From an uncultured Flavobacteriales bacterium (lineage in GTDB: Bacteria > Bacteroidota > Bacteroidia > Flavobacteriales_D > Parvicellaceae): a stretch of 64,000 nt of DNA. The stretch lies in the NCBI GenBank assembly GCA_943788115.1, contig CALSPA010000006.1, positions 1-64,000 on the forward strand. Reading direction: 5' to 3'. Below are positions 54,547 to 63,132 of the stretch, in pieces. The notes under the pieces were generated by a model that was not told where the DNA came from, searched no databases, and saw only the letters and a program-made list of their open reading frames with translations. How positions within the stretch are numbered: position 1 is the stretch's first letter; the number at the start of each line of letters is the position of its first letter. The position numbers and the translations under genes are program-made.

Positions 54547-56079
54547 ATGGCTAACAAGATTAAACACCCCTTTAATTCCATCTTTTCTTGGTACATCAAG
54601 AAAAGAATACATCAAATTGACCTCTTTAGGAAATATCCCTCTGAAGTTCAAAACGAAACATTATTCAAACTTTTAGGTAAAGCTAAGAAAACTGAGTTTG
54701 GACTTAAATATGATTTTTCATCAATAAATACAATTGATCAGTACAGAAACAGAGTTCCGATAAACACCTATATAGATTTTGAACCCTACATAAAAAGACT
54801 AAAAAAAGGAGAGCAAAATTTACTTTGGCCTACTGAAATAAAATGGTTTGCTAAATCATCAGGAACTACAACAGGGAAAAGCAAGTTTATTCCTGTAAGC
54901 AGAGAATCACTAGAAGAATGCCATTATAAAGGAGGCAAAGATCTATTAGCATTGTACTACAACAATCATCCAAAAACAAAACTATTTAAAGGGAAACATT
55001 TAATACTGGGAGGCAGTTCACAGCTAAATTATTTTAGTAAAGATTCATACATAGGAGATTTATCAGCAATAATTGTCGAAAATTTACCTTGGTGGTGTGA
55101 ATGGCGAAGGACTCCGAAAAAACAAATCACTCTTCAATCTAATTGGGAAAAGAAAATTGATGAAATGGCCAAAACTACAATCAATGAAGATGTATACATC
55201 TTGGCAGGTGTACCTTCATGGACATTAGTTTTATTAAATAAAATTCTAGAAAACTCAAGAGGCAAAACCATAAAAGATATATGGCCAAATTTAGAGCTAT
55301 ATATGCACGGTGGTGTAGACTTTAATCCATACAAAAAACAATTTAATAATTTGATTCCTAGTTCAAACATGAATTATGTTCAAACTTACAACGCTAGTGA
55401 AGGCTTTTTTGGAATACAAGATGAAATCTCATCTGACAATATGCTTATGATGCTTGACTATGGGATGTTTTTTGAATTTATTCCAATAGAAAACATTAAT
55501 GAATCTCATCCTAAAACCTATTTAATTGAAGAAATTGAATTACATAAACATTATGCACTTGTTATTTCATCAAATGCAGGATTATGGAGATATTCAATCG
55601 GAGACACTGTTAAATTTTCAAGTAAATTTCCTTTTAGATTCTCTGTAACTGGAAGAGTAAAAAGCTTTATTAATGCATTTGGAGAAGAACTAATTATTGA
55701 GAATGCAGAAAAAGCAATTGCTCATGCATCTTCTTTAACAGAAACAGAAATAGTTGATTATACTGTTGGACCTATTTATATGGAAAATGGCAAAAAAGGA
55801 ACTCACCAATGGTTAATAGAGTTTAAAACTCCACCTTCAGACATGGATTATTTTACCACTATTTTAGACAACGAACTCAAAAAAATAAATTCTGATTATC
55901 AAGCAAAAAGAAAAGACGATTTAAATATGACCCTCCCAATTATACAATCCATGCCTAAAAACACGTTTTATGATTGGTTAAAAAATAATGGTAAATTAGG
56001 GGGGCAGCATAAAATCCCAAGGTTATCAAATAACAGAAATTTAATAGAAAACATACTTCAAAACAATGACCTTAATTAA
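54547..56079 (+). CDS. GH3-family acyl-adenylate-forming protein
   Basis: A 510-residue protein of the GH3 family (ANL-type acyl-adenylating fold; plant members conjugate auxin or jasmonate to amino acids). Typical blocks are KWFAKSSGTTTGKSKFIPVS (phosphate-binding loop), LHGGVDFNPYKKQ-type AMYMHGG region, YNASEGFFGIQDE, ALVISSNAGLWRYSIGDTVKF and VTGRVKSFINAFGEELIIE. Bacterial GH3 substrates are not known. It is widely conserved in Bacteroidota. It overlaps the following propeller-like gene by 14 bp. Confidence 0.9.
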   Translation: MANKIKHPFNSIFSWYIKKRIHQIDLFRKYPSEVQNETLFKLLGKAKKTEFGLKYDFSSINTIDQYRNRVPINTYIDFEPYIKRLKKGEQNLLWPTEIKWFAKSSGTTTGKSKFIPVSRESLEECHYKGGKDLLALYYNNHPKTKLFKGKHLILGGSSQLNYFSKDSYIGDLSAIIVENLPWWCEWRRTPKKQITLQSNWEKKIDEMAKTTINEDVYILAGVPSWTLVLLNKILENSRGKTIKDIWPNLELYMHGGVDFNPYKKQFNNLIPSSNMNYVQTYNASEGFFGIQDEISSDNMLMMLDYGMFFEFIPIENINESHPKTYLIEEIELHKHYALVISSNAGLWRYSIGDTVKFSSKFPFRFSVTGRVKSFINAFGEELIIENAEKAIAHASSLTETEIVDYTVGPIYMENGKKGTHQWLIEFKTPPSDMDYFTTILDNELKKINSDYQAKRKDDLNMTLPIIQSMPKNTFYDWLKNNGKLGGQHKIPRLSNNRNLIENILQNNDLN

Positions 56080-56887
56080 AGTACCATTATTATTTGTTTT
56101 TGCTTTTACAGTCGCATATTCTTATTCACAGAGCTCATTTAAGTTAGTAAGTAGTTTTTCGGTGCCGGCAAACGTGAATTTTTTTGAAGTTGATCAAATT
56201 GGTAATATTTATTGTGTAAATAAAAATGAAATAATTAAAGTTAACCCTAAAGGAACCATTCTTTACAGATATAGTAATATGACTTATGGAACAATTACTG
56301 AACTTGATGTGAATAATTCTCTTAGGCCGCTAGTTTTTTATAAAGAACAATCTAAAATTGTAGTTCTTGACAACACTTTATCAGCTCAAGACAATTTCAT
56401 TAACCTTGCTGAACTTAACCTTTATAACACCAAAACAATCGCCAATAGTAATTTAGATAATGGGGTTTGGCTATATGATTTAGATTTTAAACAAATTATT
56501 AAAGTGAATACCAAATTAGAAGTGATTCAAGAGTCTGGTAATCTTGCTGTGTTACTTAATAAAGAAAACCTTCAACCTAACTGCTTGATAGAAAAAAACG
56601 GAAGACTATATATGAGCACTAAAAGTGATGGTGTTCTTATTTTCGATTTATACTGCAGCTATCTTCAATCTTTAAACATCCAAGAGGCTAAAGCTCTTCA
56701 AATAAATGAAGAGTTTATAATTACATATAATGAAGGTAGCTTATTCTCTTACAACTCTATTTCTCACGAAGAAATTCACATTAATTTTCCTAAAAAATAC
56801 TTGAATGTTAAAAAACACAAAAATTCAATAATTGCCTTAAATGAAGATACTATTACATTTGATGTTCTTATTGAAACATCACCTTAA
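56066..56887 (+). CDS. hypothetical exported protein, possible beta-propeller
   Basis: A 273-residue protein with a signal peptide (VPLLFVFAFTVAYSYSQ). The mature part shows repeated strand patterns of about 40 residues, such as NFFEVDQIGNIYCVNKNEI, NGVWLYDLDFKQIIKVNT and EKNGRLYMSTKSDGVLIF, which suggest a propeller. Similar proteins of this length follow GH3 genes in other flavobacteria. Function unknown. It begins inside the GH3 stop region (14-bp overlap), so it is coupled. Confidence 0.7.
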   Translation: MTLIKVPLLFVFAFTVAYSYSQSSFKLVSSFSVPANVNFFEVDQIGNIYCVNKNEIIKVNPKGTILYRYSNMTYGTITELDVNNSLRPLVFYKEQSKIVVLDNTLSAQDNFINLAELNLYNTKTIANSNLDNGVWLYDLDFKQIIKVNTKLEVIQESGNLAVLLNKENLQPNCLIEKNGRLYMSTKSDGVLIFDLYCSYLQSLNIQEAKALQINEEFIITYNEGSLFSYNSISHEEIHINFPKKYLNVKKHKNSIIALNEDTITFDVLIETSP

Positions 56888-56985
56888 ACTATGTTTTTCG
56901 GAATAAATTAGTTGAAAGTTATTAACAAAATTGAGGTTCATTTATTGATTTTATCTACTTTAGAACTTCTTTAAAAGTCATCATT

Positions 56986-57609
56986 ATGCATATTGCAGTA
57001 GCAGGAAATATTGGAGCAGGTAAGACCACACTTACTACATTACTGGCCAAACATTATGGTTGGGACACACATTTTGAAGATGTTGATGAGAATCCTTATT
57101 TGTTAGATTTCTATGACGAAATGCAACGTTGGTCATTTAACCTTCAAATATATTATTTGAACAGTAGATTTACTCAAATTCAAGATATTAGACAAAATAC
57201 TAAAAACGTAATTCAAGATAGAACCATATATGAAGACGCTTTTATTTTCGCCCCCAATCTTCATTCAATGGGTTTAATGACTTCTAGAGATTTTGAAAAT
57301 TACTTTAGCCTATTTAATCTACTCGAATCATTTATTTCAGCTCCAGACTTACTTATATATTTAAGAGCAAGCGTACCTAAATTGGTTCAAAACATTCAAA
57401 AAAGAGGTAGAGAATATGAAGAAAGTATTCGCCTAGACTACCTTAAAAGGTTAAATGAGCGTTATGAAGCTTGGATTTCTACATACGATAGAGGGAAATT
57501 ATTAATAATCGATATAGACAACAATTCTTTCAATGAAAATCAAGAAGATTTAGGGAAAATTATCAATAGTATAGATGCCGAATTACACGGTTTATTTATT
57601 GAAAAATAA
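56986..57609 (+). CDS. deoxynucleoside kinase (second paralogue)
   Basis: A 207-residue kinase with P-loop VAGNIGAGKTTLTTLL, the FEDVDENPYLLDFYDEMQRW block, FNLQIYYLNSRFTQI, the DRTIYEDAFIFA region (catalytic DR pair) and the LID arginines in KRGREYEESIRLDYL. It is the more typical of the two deoxynucleoside kinases in the window. It salvages deoxynucleosides in the cytoplasm. It lies 8 bp before mobA. Confidence 0.93.
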   Translation: MHIAVAGNIGAGKTTLTTLLAKHYGWDTHFEDVDENPYLLDFYDEMQRWSFNLQIYYLNSRFTQIQDIRQNTKNVIQDRTIYEDAFIFAPNLHSMGLMTSRDFENYFSLFNLLESFISAPDLLIYLRASVPKLVQNIQKRGREYEESIRLDYLKRLNERYEAWISTYDRGKLLIIDIDNNSFNENQEDLGKIINSIDAELHGLFIEK

Positions 57610-57617
57610 ATCTTTTT

Positions 57618-58181
57618 TTGAACTTTAGTTTAATAATATTAGCTGGAGGCAAAAGTTCTAGAATGGGTACTGATAAAGGGTTGATGTTTTTCAAAGGAAG
57701 CCCCATGATTGAACACATCACCAATCAGTTTAAAAATAAATTTCAAGAGACTATTATTGTTTCAGAAAACAATAATTATAAACCATACTGTGATATTTTA
57801 ATTGCAGATACTTATAAAAATACAGGGCCTCTAGGTGGTATTGAAGCTGGTATATCAGTCTCAAATAATGTAAATAACATAATATTAACTTGTGATAACC
57901 CATTGTTAAAGTGGGAAGTAATAGAGTATATAATTTCAAATCATTCTGAAAATGAAATTGTTTATTCAAAAAAAAAGTTCACACACCCTTTTCCATCCTA
58001 TTTTAATTCATCAATTAGGCCTGAGTTAATAAAACACATCAAAAATGGAGTTAGAAAAATAACACAATTAGAAGAGCATTTTAATGTTTTAAATTTAGAT
58101 TGTTCAAGATTTAGTGAAAACAATTTTATTAATTTTAATTCTCCAGATGATATAGCGCTGTTTCATGAAAATAACACTTAA
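57618..58181 (+). CDS. mobA: molybdenum cofactor guanylyltransferase
   Basis: A 187-residue nucleotidyltransferase with IILAGGKSSRMGTDKGLMF, the DTYKNTGPLGGIEAGI block and ILTCDNPLLKWE. It attaches GMP to molybdopterin (or acts on another MoCo step). The start is a TTG at 57618, and no ATG is available in frame between this and the conserved LAGG. It overlaps moaD by 17 bp and precedes moeA. Confidence 0.88.
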   Translation: MNFSLIILAGGKSSRMGTDKGLMFFKGSPMIEHITNQFKNKFQETIIVSENNNYKPYCDILIADTYKNTGPLGGIEAGISVSNNVNNIILTCDNPLLKWEVIEYIISNHSENEIVYSKKKFTHPFPSYFNSSIRPELIKHIKNGVRKITQLEEHFNVLNLDCSRFSENNFINFNSPDDIALFHENNT

Positions 58182-58404
58182 ATATTACGGAGAAATCTCT
58201 GAAATTTTAGATAAAAAAGAGGAAACTATTTCACTCTCTACAATAGTATCTCTGTACGATCTTAAAAAACAATTTCTAGCTAAATCAGTAAAATTGAACT
58301 CTATTGCAATTAACATTGCTGTAAATAATGAGCTCATAGATCAAGATGTTTACTTGAAAAACAAGGATGTAATCTCCTTCCTTCCTCCATTTGCGGGTGG
58401 TTAA
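58165..58404 (+). CDS. moaD: molybdopterin synthase sulfur-carrier subunit
   Basis: A 79-residue ubiquitin-fold protein ending in the required Gly-Gly (ISFLPPFAGG), which is adenylated and thiocarboxylated to supply sulfur for molybdopterin. Length and the NNELIDQDVYLKNKDV pattern are typical. It is overlapped by mobA and followed 12 bp later by moeA. moaE is not in the window. Confidence 0.92.
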   Translation: MKITLKYYGEISEILDKKEETISLSTIVSLYDLKKQFLAKSVKLNSIAINIAVNNELIDQDVYLKNKDVISFLPPFAGG

Positions 58405-58416
58405 ATTAAAAACAAA

Positions 58417-59592
58417 ATGATAAGTATTGAAGAAGCAATAAGCGCAGTTAAATCAAATACAGAGCAAGCAAAAGAAATTTCTGTTGAGACAACTAATAGT
58501 CTTGGTTACACAACAAGTGAAAACATTTATTCTTCTATTAATATGCCGCCTTTTCAACAATCTGCAATGGATGGTTATGCAATTCATTTTGAAGAAAACA
58601 TTAATGAATATCAAATTATTGGAGAAATTCAAGCAGGTCAAGACCCAACTTCTATTAAATTAAAAACTGGAGAAGGGGTTAGAATTTTTACTGGCGCTGC
58701 TATTCCAAAAGGTTGTTCTTCGGTAATTCAACAAGAGTGGTGTGTTTTAAATAGTAAAAAAATAAGCTTTACAAGAAAAATTAAAAATGAATTAAATATT
58801 CGTCTGATTGGGGAGCAGTTAAAAATCAAAGATCTAGTTTTAAGTAAAGGGTCTGAAATATGTCCTGCAACAATTGGTCTATTAACTGGCATTGGAATTG
58901 CTAAAGTTAAAGTGTTTTCGAAGCCAAGAATTGGCATTTTAATCACTGGAAATGAATTGATTTCTGTAAAAGAACAATTAAGCCCTGGTAAGATATTTGA
59001 AAGCAATTCTCATTTACTTAAAAATGCCCTTTTAAAATACGGATATGAGAGCATCTCAATTTATAAAGCAAAAGATACGTTTAAAGAAACTAAACATATA
59101 GCTGAAAAAGCCATCAATGAAAACGATGTACTATTAATCAGTGGGGGAATTTCTGTTGGAGATTATGATTTTGTTTTTGATGCGCTGAAAGAAATAGGGG
59201 TTGAAACTATTTTTTACAAAGTGAAACAAAAACCAGGTAAACCTTTGTTTTTTGGGAAAATAAATGAAAAAGCAATCTTTGGACTCCCCGGAAACCCTGG
59301 ATCTGCTTTAACTTGCTTTTACATATATGTTCTTAGACACCTCTCTGTGTTCAGTAAAACATCGTTTCCATTGAATTTTATTAAGGTTAAAAGCAAAGAT
59401 AATTACTATAAAAAAGAAGGGAGAGGTGAGTTTTTAAAAGCAAAAATTGAAAATGGGAATGCTACCCTATGTGATTTTCAGAATTCATCCATGCTTAAAG
59501 CATTTGTGGACGGAAATTCTTTAGTGTACTTATCCGAAAACACAACCGAAATCAAAAAAGGTGATGTTTTAAATGCTTATTTGTTATTATAA
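58417..59592 (+). CDS. moeA: molybdopterin molybdenumtransferase
   Basis: A 391-residue enzyme that inserts molybdenum into adenylated molybdopterin. Motifs are NMPPFQQSAMDGYAIHF, GEGVRIFTGAAIPKG, GILITGNELISV, LLISGGISVGDYDFV and GKPLFFGKINEKAIFGLPGNPGS. It ends mobA-moaD-moeA. Its stop overlaps the convergent pth stop by 16 bp. No molybdoenzyme of the usual kind is visible nearby; ActB belongs to a cofactor-free branch. Confidence 0.95.
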   Translation: MISIEEAISAVKSNTEQAKEISVETTNSLGYTTSENIYSSINMPPFQQSAMDGYAIHFEENINEYQIIGEIQAGQDPTSIKLKTGEGVRIFTGAAIPKGCSSVIQQEWCVLNSKKISFTRKIKNELNIRLIGEQLKIKDLVLSKGSEICPATIGLLTGIGIAKVKVFSKPRIGILITGNELISVKEQLSPGKIFESNSHLLKNALLKYGYESISIYKAKDTFKETKHIAEKAINENDVLLISGGISVGDYDFVFDALKEIGVETIFYKVKQKPGKPLFFGKINEKAIFGLPGNPGSALTCFYIYVLRHLSVFSKTSFPLNFIKVKSKDNYYKKEGRGEFLKAKIENGNATLCDFQNSSMLKAFVDGNSLVYLSENTTEIKKGDVLNAYLLL

Positions 59593-60140
59593 ATATTCAT
59601 TGTTGGAGCAATCCCCTGTAAACAGTATGACTTCACACAGTCTATAGCAATTGGAATTTTTTCTACCACAATTTCAGATTCAATATTTTCCCATTTCCCT
59701 AACACATAGTTGACTTGCTGACCTGGAAAAAAATTCTTACCAATTCCAAATCTTAACCTTGGATAAATAGAAGTGCCTAATATTTCTTGGATACTTTTGA
59801 GGCCATTGTGTCCCCCATCGCTCCCTTTGGATTTTAGCCTTAACTGTCCAGTAGGTAAACTTAAATCATCTGTGATAACAAGCAATCTGTCACTTGAAAT
59901 TTTTTCTTTCTGCATCCAGTAGTTGATTGCCTTACCACTTAAATTCATGAAAGTATTGGGTTTCAACAAAATCAATTGTTTGTTTTTCACTCTAATTTCA
60001 GAAATATCACCTAAACGTTCCGTTCTAAAACTAGTATTGGATGCATTTGTTAATGCATCCAATACGTTGAACCCAATATTGTGTCGGGTGTTTATGTATT
60101 CAGATCCTGGATTACCTAATCCTACGATCAAAAATTTCAT
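59577..60140 (-). CDS. pth: peptidyl-tRNA hydrolase
   Basis: A 187-residue enzyme that recycles peptidyl-tRNAs released during translation. The motifs are VGLGNPGSEYINTRHNIGFN (catalytic His), LLKPNTFMNLSGKAI and DDLSLPTGQLRLKSKGSDGGHNGLKS. Length is normal. It is the last gene of prs-rplY-pth and begins 8 bp after rplY. Confidence 0.98.
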   Translation of the reverse strand: MKFLIVGLGNPGSEYINTRHNIGFNVLDALTNASNTSFRTERLGDISEIRVKNKQLILLKPNTFMNLSGKAINYWMQKEKISSDRLLVITDDLSLPTGQLRLKSKGSDGGHNGLKSIQEILGTSIYPRLRFGIGKNFFPGQQVNYVLGKWENIESEIVVEKIPIAIDCVKSYCLQGIAPTMNIYNNK

Positions 60141-60148
60141 TAGAAATG

Positions 60149-60799
60149 TTATTCCGATTTAGCTTCTGATGACTCAGCTGATGAACCTTCAGCGCCTTCT
60201 GCTGTTGCACCTTCCGCTCCTTCTTCTAACTCATCTTCATCCTCATCCTCAATTACTGCTCTTGCTGTTTGAACACCAACAACAACTGCATTTTTAGGAT
60301 CTAAAAATGTTAATCCTGCCATCGAAATATCATCAACTCTTTTCTTATGACCAATTTTTAATGGTGTTATATCAATAACAATTGCTTCTGGCATATCTTT
60401 TTCTAACCCAAAAACACTTAGTTTTCTGAAGTTTTGTCTTAATCTACCACCATTTCGAACGCCTCTAGAAAAGCCTTCTAATCTTACTGGTAATTTAACT
60501 TTAAAGGGTTTAGAGTCAGAAATTTCTAAGAAATCTAGGTGTAAGGGTCTATCAGAAACTGGATGCAATTGAACCTCTTGCACAATCGCCTTAGTTTTTT
60601 TTCCTTCTATTTCTAATTCAACAACATAAACGTCAGCTGTTACAATTAATTTTTTTGCGTCATTATAAGAAAGAGAAAAATGAGTTTGTTTTTCACCTCC
60701 ATATAAAACTGCTGGTACTCTTTCTTGCCTTCTTAGCTCATTAGCACCTTTTCTTCCTACGTTCTGTCTAGCAGAACCGCTCAATGATAGTGTTTTCAT
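60149..60799 (-). CDS. rplY: 50S ribosomal protein L25 (CTC form)
   Basis: A 216-residue L25/Ctc-type protein that binds 5S rRNA. The N-terminal 5S-binding part (residues 1-95) includes LSGSARQNVGRKGANELRR and VPAVLYGGEKQTHFSL, and the TL5-type C-terminal domain follows (KVKLPVRLEGFSRGVRNGG). The tail after about residue 185 is acidic and low in complexity (DEDEDELEEGAEGATAEGAE). It lies between prs (20 bp) and pth. Confidence 0.96.
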   Translation of the reverse strand: MKTLSLSGSARQNVGRKGANELRRQERVPAVLYGGEKQTHFSLSYNDAKKLIVTADVYVVELEIEGKKTKAIVQEVQLHPVSDRPLHLDFLEISDSKPFKVKLPVRLEGFSRGVRNGGRLRQNFRKLSVFGLEKDMPEAIVIDITPLKIGHKKRVDDISMAGLTFLDPKNAVVVGVQTARAVIEDEDEDELEEGAEGATAEGAEGSSAESSEAKSE

Positions 60800-60819
60800 A
60801 ATTATTATTTATTTTTTAT

Positions 60820-61761
60820 TTATTGATTTGCAAATACAAAGTGATCACTAATAGACTCAAAACTTACATGTTTCCTCATTACATCTCCAAACATCTCAGC
60901 AACGCTAATTACCCTGATTTTTGAGGACTCTTCTTTTAGAGGAATTGTGTCTGTAACCACTAATTCTTTTAATAAACTTTTCTCAATTCTTTCATGTGCT
61001 GGACCAGACAAAACTGCATGAGTACAAAAAGCTCTTACAGAGTTTGCACCATGCTCAATAAAAAGTTTCGCTGATTTTGTTAATGTTCCAGCAGTATCAA
61101 CCATGTCATCTACTATTACAACATCCTTACCCTTTACATCACCTATAATGGTCATGTTCTCAATTTCATTTGCTTTTTTTCTTTGCTTGTAACAAAGAGC
61201 TAAATCTACATTTAAATATTTAGCATATGCATTTGCTCTTTTAGATCCTCCAGCATCAGGAGCCGCTATAATTAAATTATCTAATTTCATTTGCTGCAAA
61301 ACAGGAGCGAACAATGTCGATGCAAATAGGTGATCTACAGGAACCTCAAAAAATCCTTGTATTTGATCTGCGTGTAAATCCATTGTCATGATTCTATCAA
61401 CACCTGCAGCTTCAAGTAAATTTGCAATTAACTTTGCACCTATTGCAACTCTTGGCTGATCTTTTCTATCCTGTCTAGCCCATCCAAAATATGGGATAAC
61501 AGCTATAATTCTTTTGGCTGAAGCTCTCTTAGCGGCATCAATCATCAAAAGTAATTCCATAAGATTATCAGTTGGGGGTGGTGTTGATTGGATTAAAAAA
61601 ACTTCACACCCTCTAACGGTTTCTTTTATTGAAACTTGAAACTCACCATCACTAAATTTTTGAACCTCACAAGATCCAAGAGGATGACCATAAGATTTAG
61701 CAATTTTATTAGCTAAATAATCTGATTTAGAACAAGAGAATATTTTTATCTGAGAGGACAT
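60820..61761 (-). CDS. prs: ribose-phosphate pyrophosphokinase
   Basis: A 313-residue PRPP synthase. It has the FSCSKSDYLANKIAKSYG start, the FSDGEFQVSI block, the ATP-binding FLIQSTPPPTDNLMELLLM, YFGWARQDRKDQPRVAIGAK, and the ribose-5-phosphate loop VVIVDDMVDTAGTLTKSA. It supplies PRPP for nucleotide, His and Trp synthesis. First gene of prs-rplY-pth, with a promoter box just upstream. Confidence 0.98.
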   Translation of the reverse strand: MSSQIKIFSCSKSDYLANKIAKSYGHPLGSCEVQKFSDGEFQVSIKETVRGCEVFLIQSTPPPTDNLMELLLMIDAAKRASAKRIIAVIPYFGWARQDRKDQPRVAIGAKLIANLLEAAGVDRIMTMDLHADQIQGFFEVPVDHLFASTLFAPVLQQMKLDNLIIAAPDAGGSKRANAYAKYLNVDLALCYKQRKKANEIENMTIIGDVKGKDVVIVDDMVDTAGTLTKSAKLFIEHGANSVRAFCTHAVLSGPAHERIEKSLLKELVVTDTIPLKEESSKIRVISVAEMFGDVMRKHVSFESISDHFVFANQ

Positions 61762-61779
61762 AATCTAAAAAATGGATTG

Positions 61780-61787
61780 CAAATGTA
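61780..61787 (-). promoter_or_regulatory. candidate -7 box for prs-rplY-pth
   Basis: TACATTTG on the minus strand matches TAnnTTTG and lies 18 bases before the prs ATG (61761). No -33 TTG is seen at 20 bases. Confidence 0.45.
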
Positions 61788-61855
61788 GATTATTTTTCTG
61801 ATTGAAAAAAATCAATGACTACAATTATAATCTAGAAGTTTTGTTAGAAAATACT

Positions 61856-62422
61856 CTAATATTTATTAGACTTAAAAAGAACACCAGACTCATCAAAGTA
61901 GTTTTCAACTTTAATTACACCTTCTTCATATATGACTTCACTCTCTAAAACACCTAATTTGTTAAAATATTTCTCCCACAAAAGAGATCCCAATGTATTG
62001 GTGCTCCAAAATTCTTTTGCTTTGACACCACCTCTTGCATCATAAAACTTCCAAAGACCAACTTTAGTTTGATTTATTAATAACCCCTCATGCTTTATGT
62101 GTCCATTAGAATAATATGTTTTAAACCTTCCTTTTCCTTTTTTAAATTTATCTTTTGATAATATTCTTCCTCTAGAATTATAACAAACCCTGCTCCCATG
62201 CATTTTACCTTTTTTAAATGATGCTTCAGCAATGAATTGTCCTTTTTTATTTTTCAGAAACCCTAACCCACTAAACTTTTCACCTCTATAAAAATAAAAT
62301 TCACCTTCAAGACTTAGCTCTTTCATTAATGCATTTTGAGCACTAACAACAACTAAAAAGTTAGTCATCAATAAGATTAAAATCGCTTTTAATTTAAGAT
62401 CGTAGAAGTATGACTTTAACAC
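61856..62422 (-). CDS. exported MORN/YwqK-like repeat protein
   Basis: A 188-residue protein with a signal peptide (LKAILILLMTNFLVVVSAQ, cleavage near residue 29). The mature part is built of short repeats, such as GRFKTYYSNGHIKHEG, KVGLWKFYDARGGVKAKEFW and GVIKVENYFDESGVLFKS, which match the YwqK/MORN-like antitoxin-type repeats common in Bacteroidota. The start is a GTG at 62422; the overlapping ATG is out of frame. Function unknown, probably extracytoplasmic. It is divergent from the tRNA gene. Confidence 0.78.
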   Translation of the reverse strand: MLKSYFYDLKLKAILILLMTNFLVVVSAQNALMKELSLEGEFYFYRGEKFSGLGFLKNKKGQFIAEASFKKGKMHGSRVCYNSRGRILSKDKFKKGKGRFKTYYSNGHIKHEGLLINQTKVGLWKFYDARGGVKAKEFWSTNTLGSLLWEKYFNKLGVLESEVIYEEGVIKVENYFDESGVLFKSNKY

Positions 62423-62516
62423 ATGTAAAACTAAAAATTAAAAGTTTATACCCCAATATTGGTTGGTTTGTTACATTTAAAATGTAAGTTTTTTAAGTTA
62501 GATTTTATAAATTTTG

Positions 62517-62543
62517 TTTGTATAAAAACAAAGTTTAAATTCG
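62517..62543 (+). promoter_or_regulatory. promoter for tRNA-Leu (-33 TTTG, -7 TAAATTCG)
   Basis: TTTG at 62517-62520 and TAAATTCG at 62536-62543 match the Bacteroidota promoter with one mismatch (TTCG for TTTG) and spacing of 18. The mature tRNA begins 26 bp later. A tRNA is normally strongly transcribed, so a near-consensus promoter is expected here. Confidence 0.5.
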
Positions 62544-62568
62544 CAGACTCATTAAAGCCAAATTAAAT

Positions 62569-62650
62569 GCCGAAGTGGCGGAACTGGTAGACGCGCACGA
62601 CTCAAACTCGTGTACCTTCGGGTGTGTGGGTTCGATTCCCACCTTCGGTA
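62569..62650 (+). tRNA. tRNA-Leu (anticodon CAA)
   Basis: The acceptor stem GCCGAAG pairs with CTTCGGT (one G-U pair at the end) and A is the discriminator. The D arm contains AACTGGTAGACGC. The anticodon stem CACGA/TCGTG encloses the loop CTCAAAC, giving anticodon CAA. A class II variable arm (ACC-TTCG-GGT) and the T arm GTGGG-TTCGATT-CCCAC follow. The CCA end is not encoded. Length is 82 bases. Confidence 0.97.
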
Positions 62651-62679
62651 CAATAAATGGTTTTATTCAAATTTTAGCA

Positions 62680-63132
62680 TTGGAAAACAATCAATCAATC
62701 AATCAATCTGAAAAGCAAAAAAAATACGATCGCGCTTATTTAAAAATGGCATTAGAATGGGGGTCATTATCTCATTGTGAAAGAAAAAAAGTAGGTGCGC
62801 TTATCGTGAAAGACAGGATGATAATTTCAGATGGGTTTAATGGAACTCCTACAGGATTTGATAATTATTGTGAAGATGATGAGGGTTACACTAAATGGTA
62901 TGTGCTACATGCTGAAGCAAATGCAATTTTAAAAGTGGCAAACAGTACAAATAGTTGTGAAGGAGCTACTCTTTACCTCACGCTTTCTCCATGTAAAGAA
63001 TGTGCCAAGCTGATTTATCAATCTGGAATAAAAAGATTAGTTTATATTAAAGAATATAAAGACAACTCCGGCCTACGTTTTCTTAAAAAAGCAGGTCTTC
63101 AAATATCTCAACTATCTCTAAATAATGACTAA
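62680..63132 (+). CDS. dCMP deaminase (ComEB-like)
   Basis: A deaminase of about 150 residues that converts dCMP to dUMP, with the zinc motif HAEANAIL and the cysteine pair in SPCKECAKLI. I chose the TTG at 62680 as the start, giving LENNQSINQSEKQKKYDRA. The longer frame from 62575 begins inside the tRNA and its first 26 residues are the tRNA read as protein, so it is wrong. Five CAAT repeats lie just after the start. Its end overlaps the following protease gene by 8 bp. Confidence 0.9.
   Translation: MENNQSINQSEKQKKYDRAYLKMALEWGSLSHCERKKVGALIVKDRMIISDGFNGTPTGFDNYCEDDEGYTKWYVLHAEANAILKVANSTNSCEGATLYLTLSPCKECAKLIYQSGIKRLVYIKEYKDNSGLRFLKKAGLQISQLSLNND
62688..62707. repeat. (CAAT)5 tetranucleotide repeat
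   Basis: Five perfect CAAT units in the first codons of the dCMP deaminase gene, three codons after the TTG start. The unit length is not a multiple of three, so a gain or loss of one unit would change the frame. Confidence 0.85.

Noticed and set aside
54340-54651. Minus-strand 103-residue open frame
   Set aside because: It lies opposite the 32-residue gene and the start of GH3, is basic and low-complexity with no recognisable motif, and is explained as a shadow.
62575-62679. Upstream extension of the dCMP deaminase (start at 62575)
   Set aside because: The first 26 residues are the tRNA-Leu gene read as protein; the first plausible start after the tRNA is the TTG at 62680.
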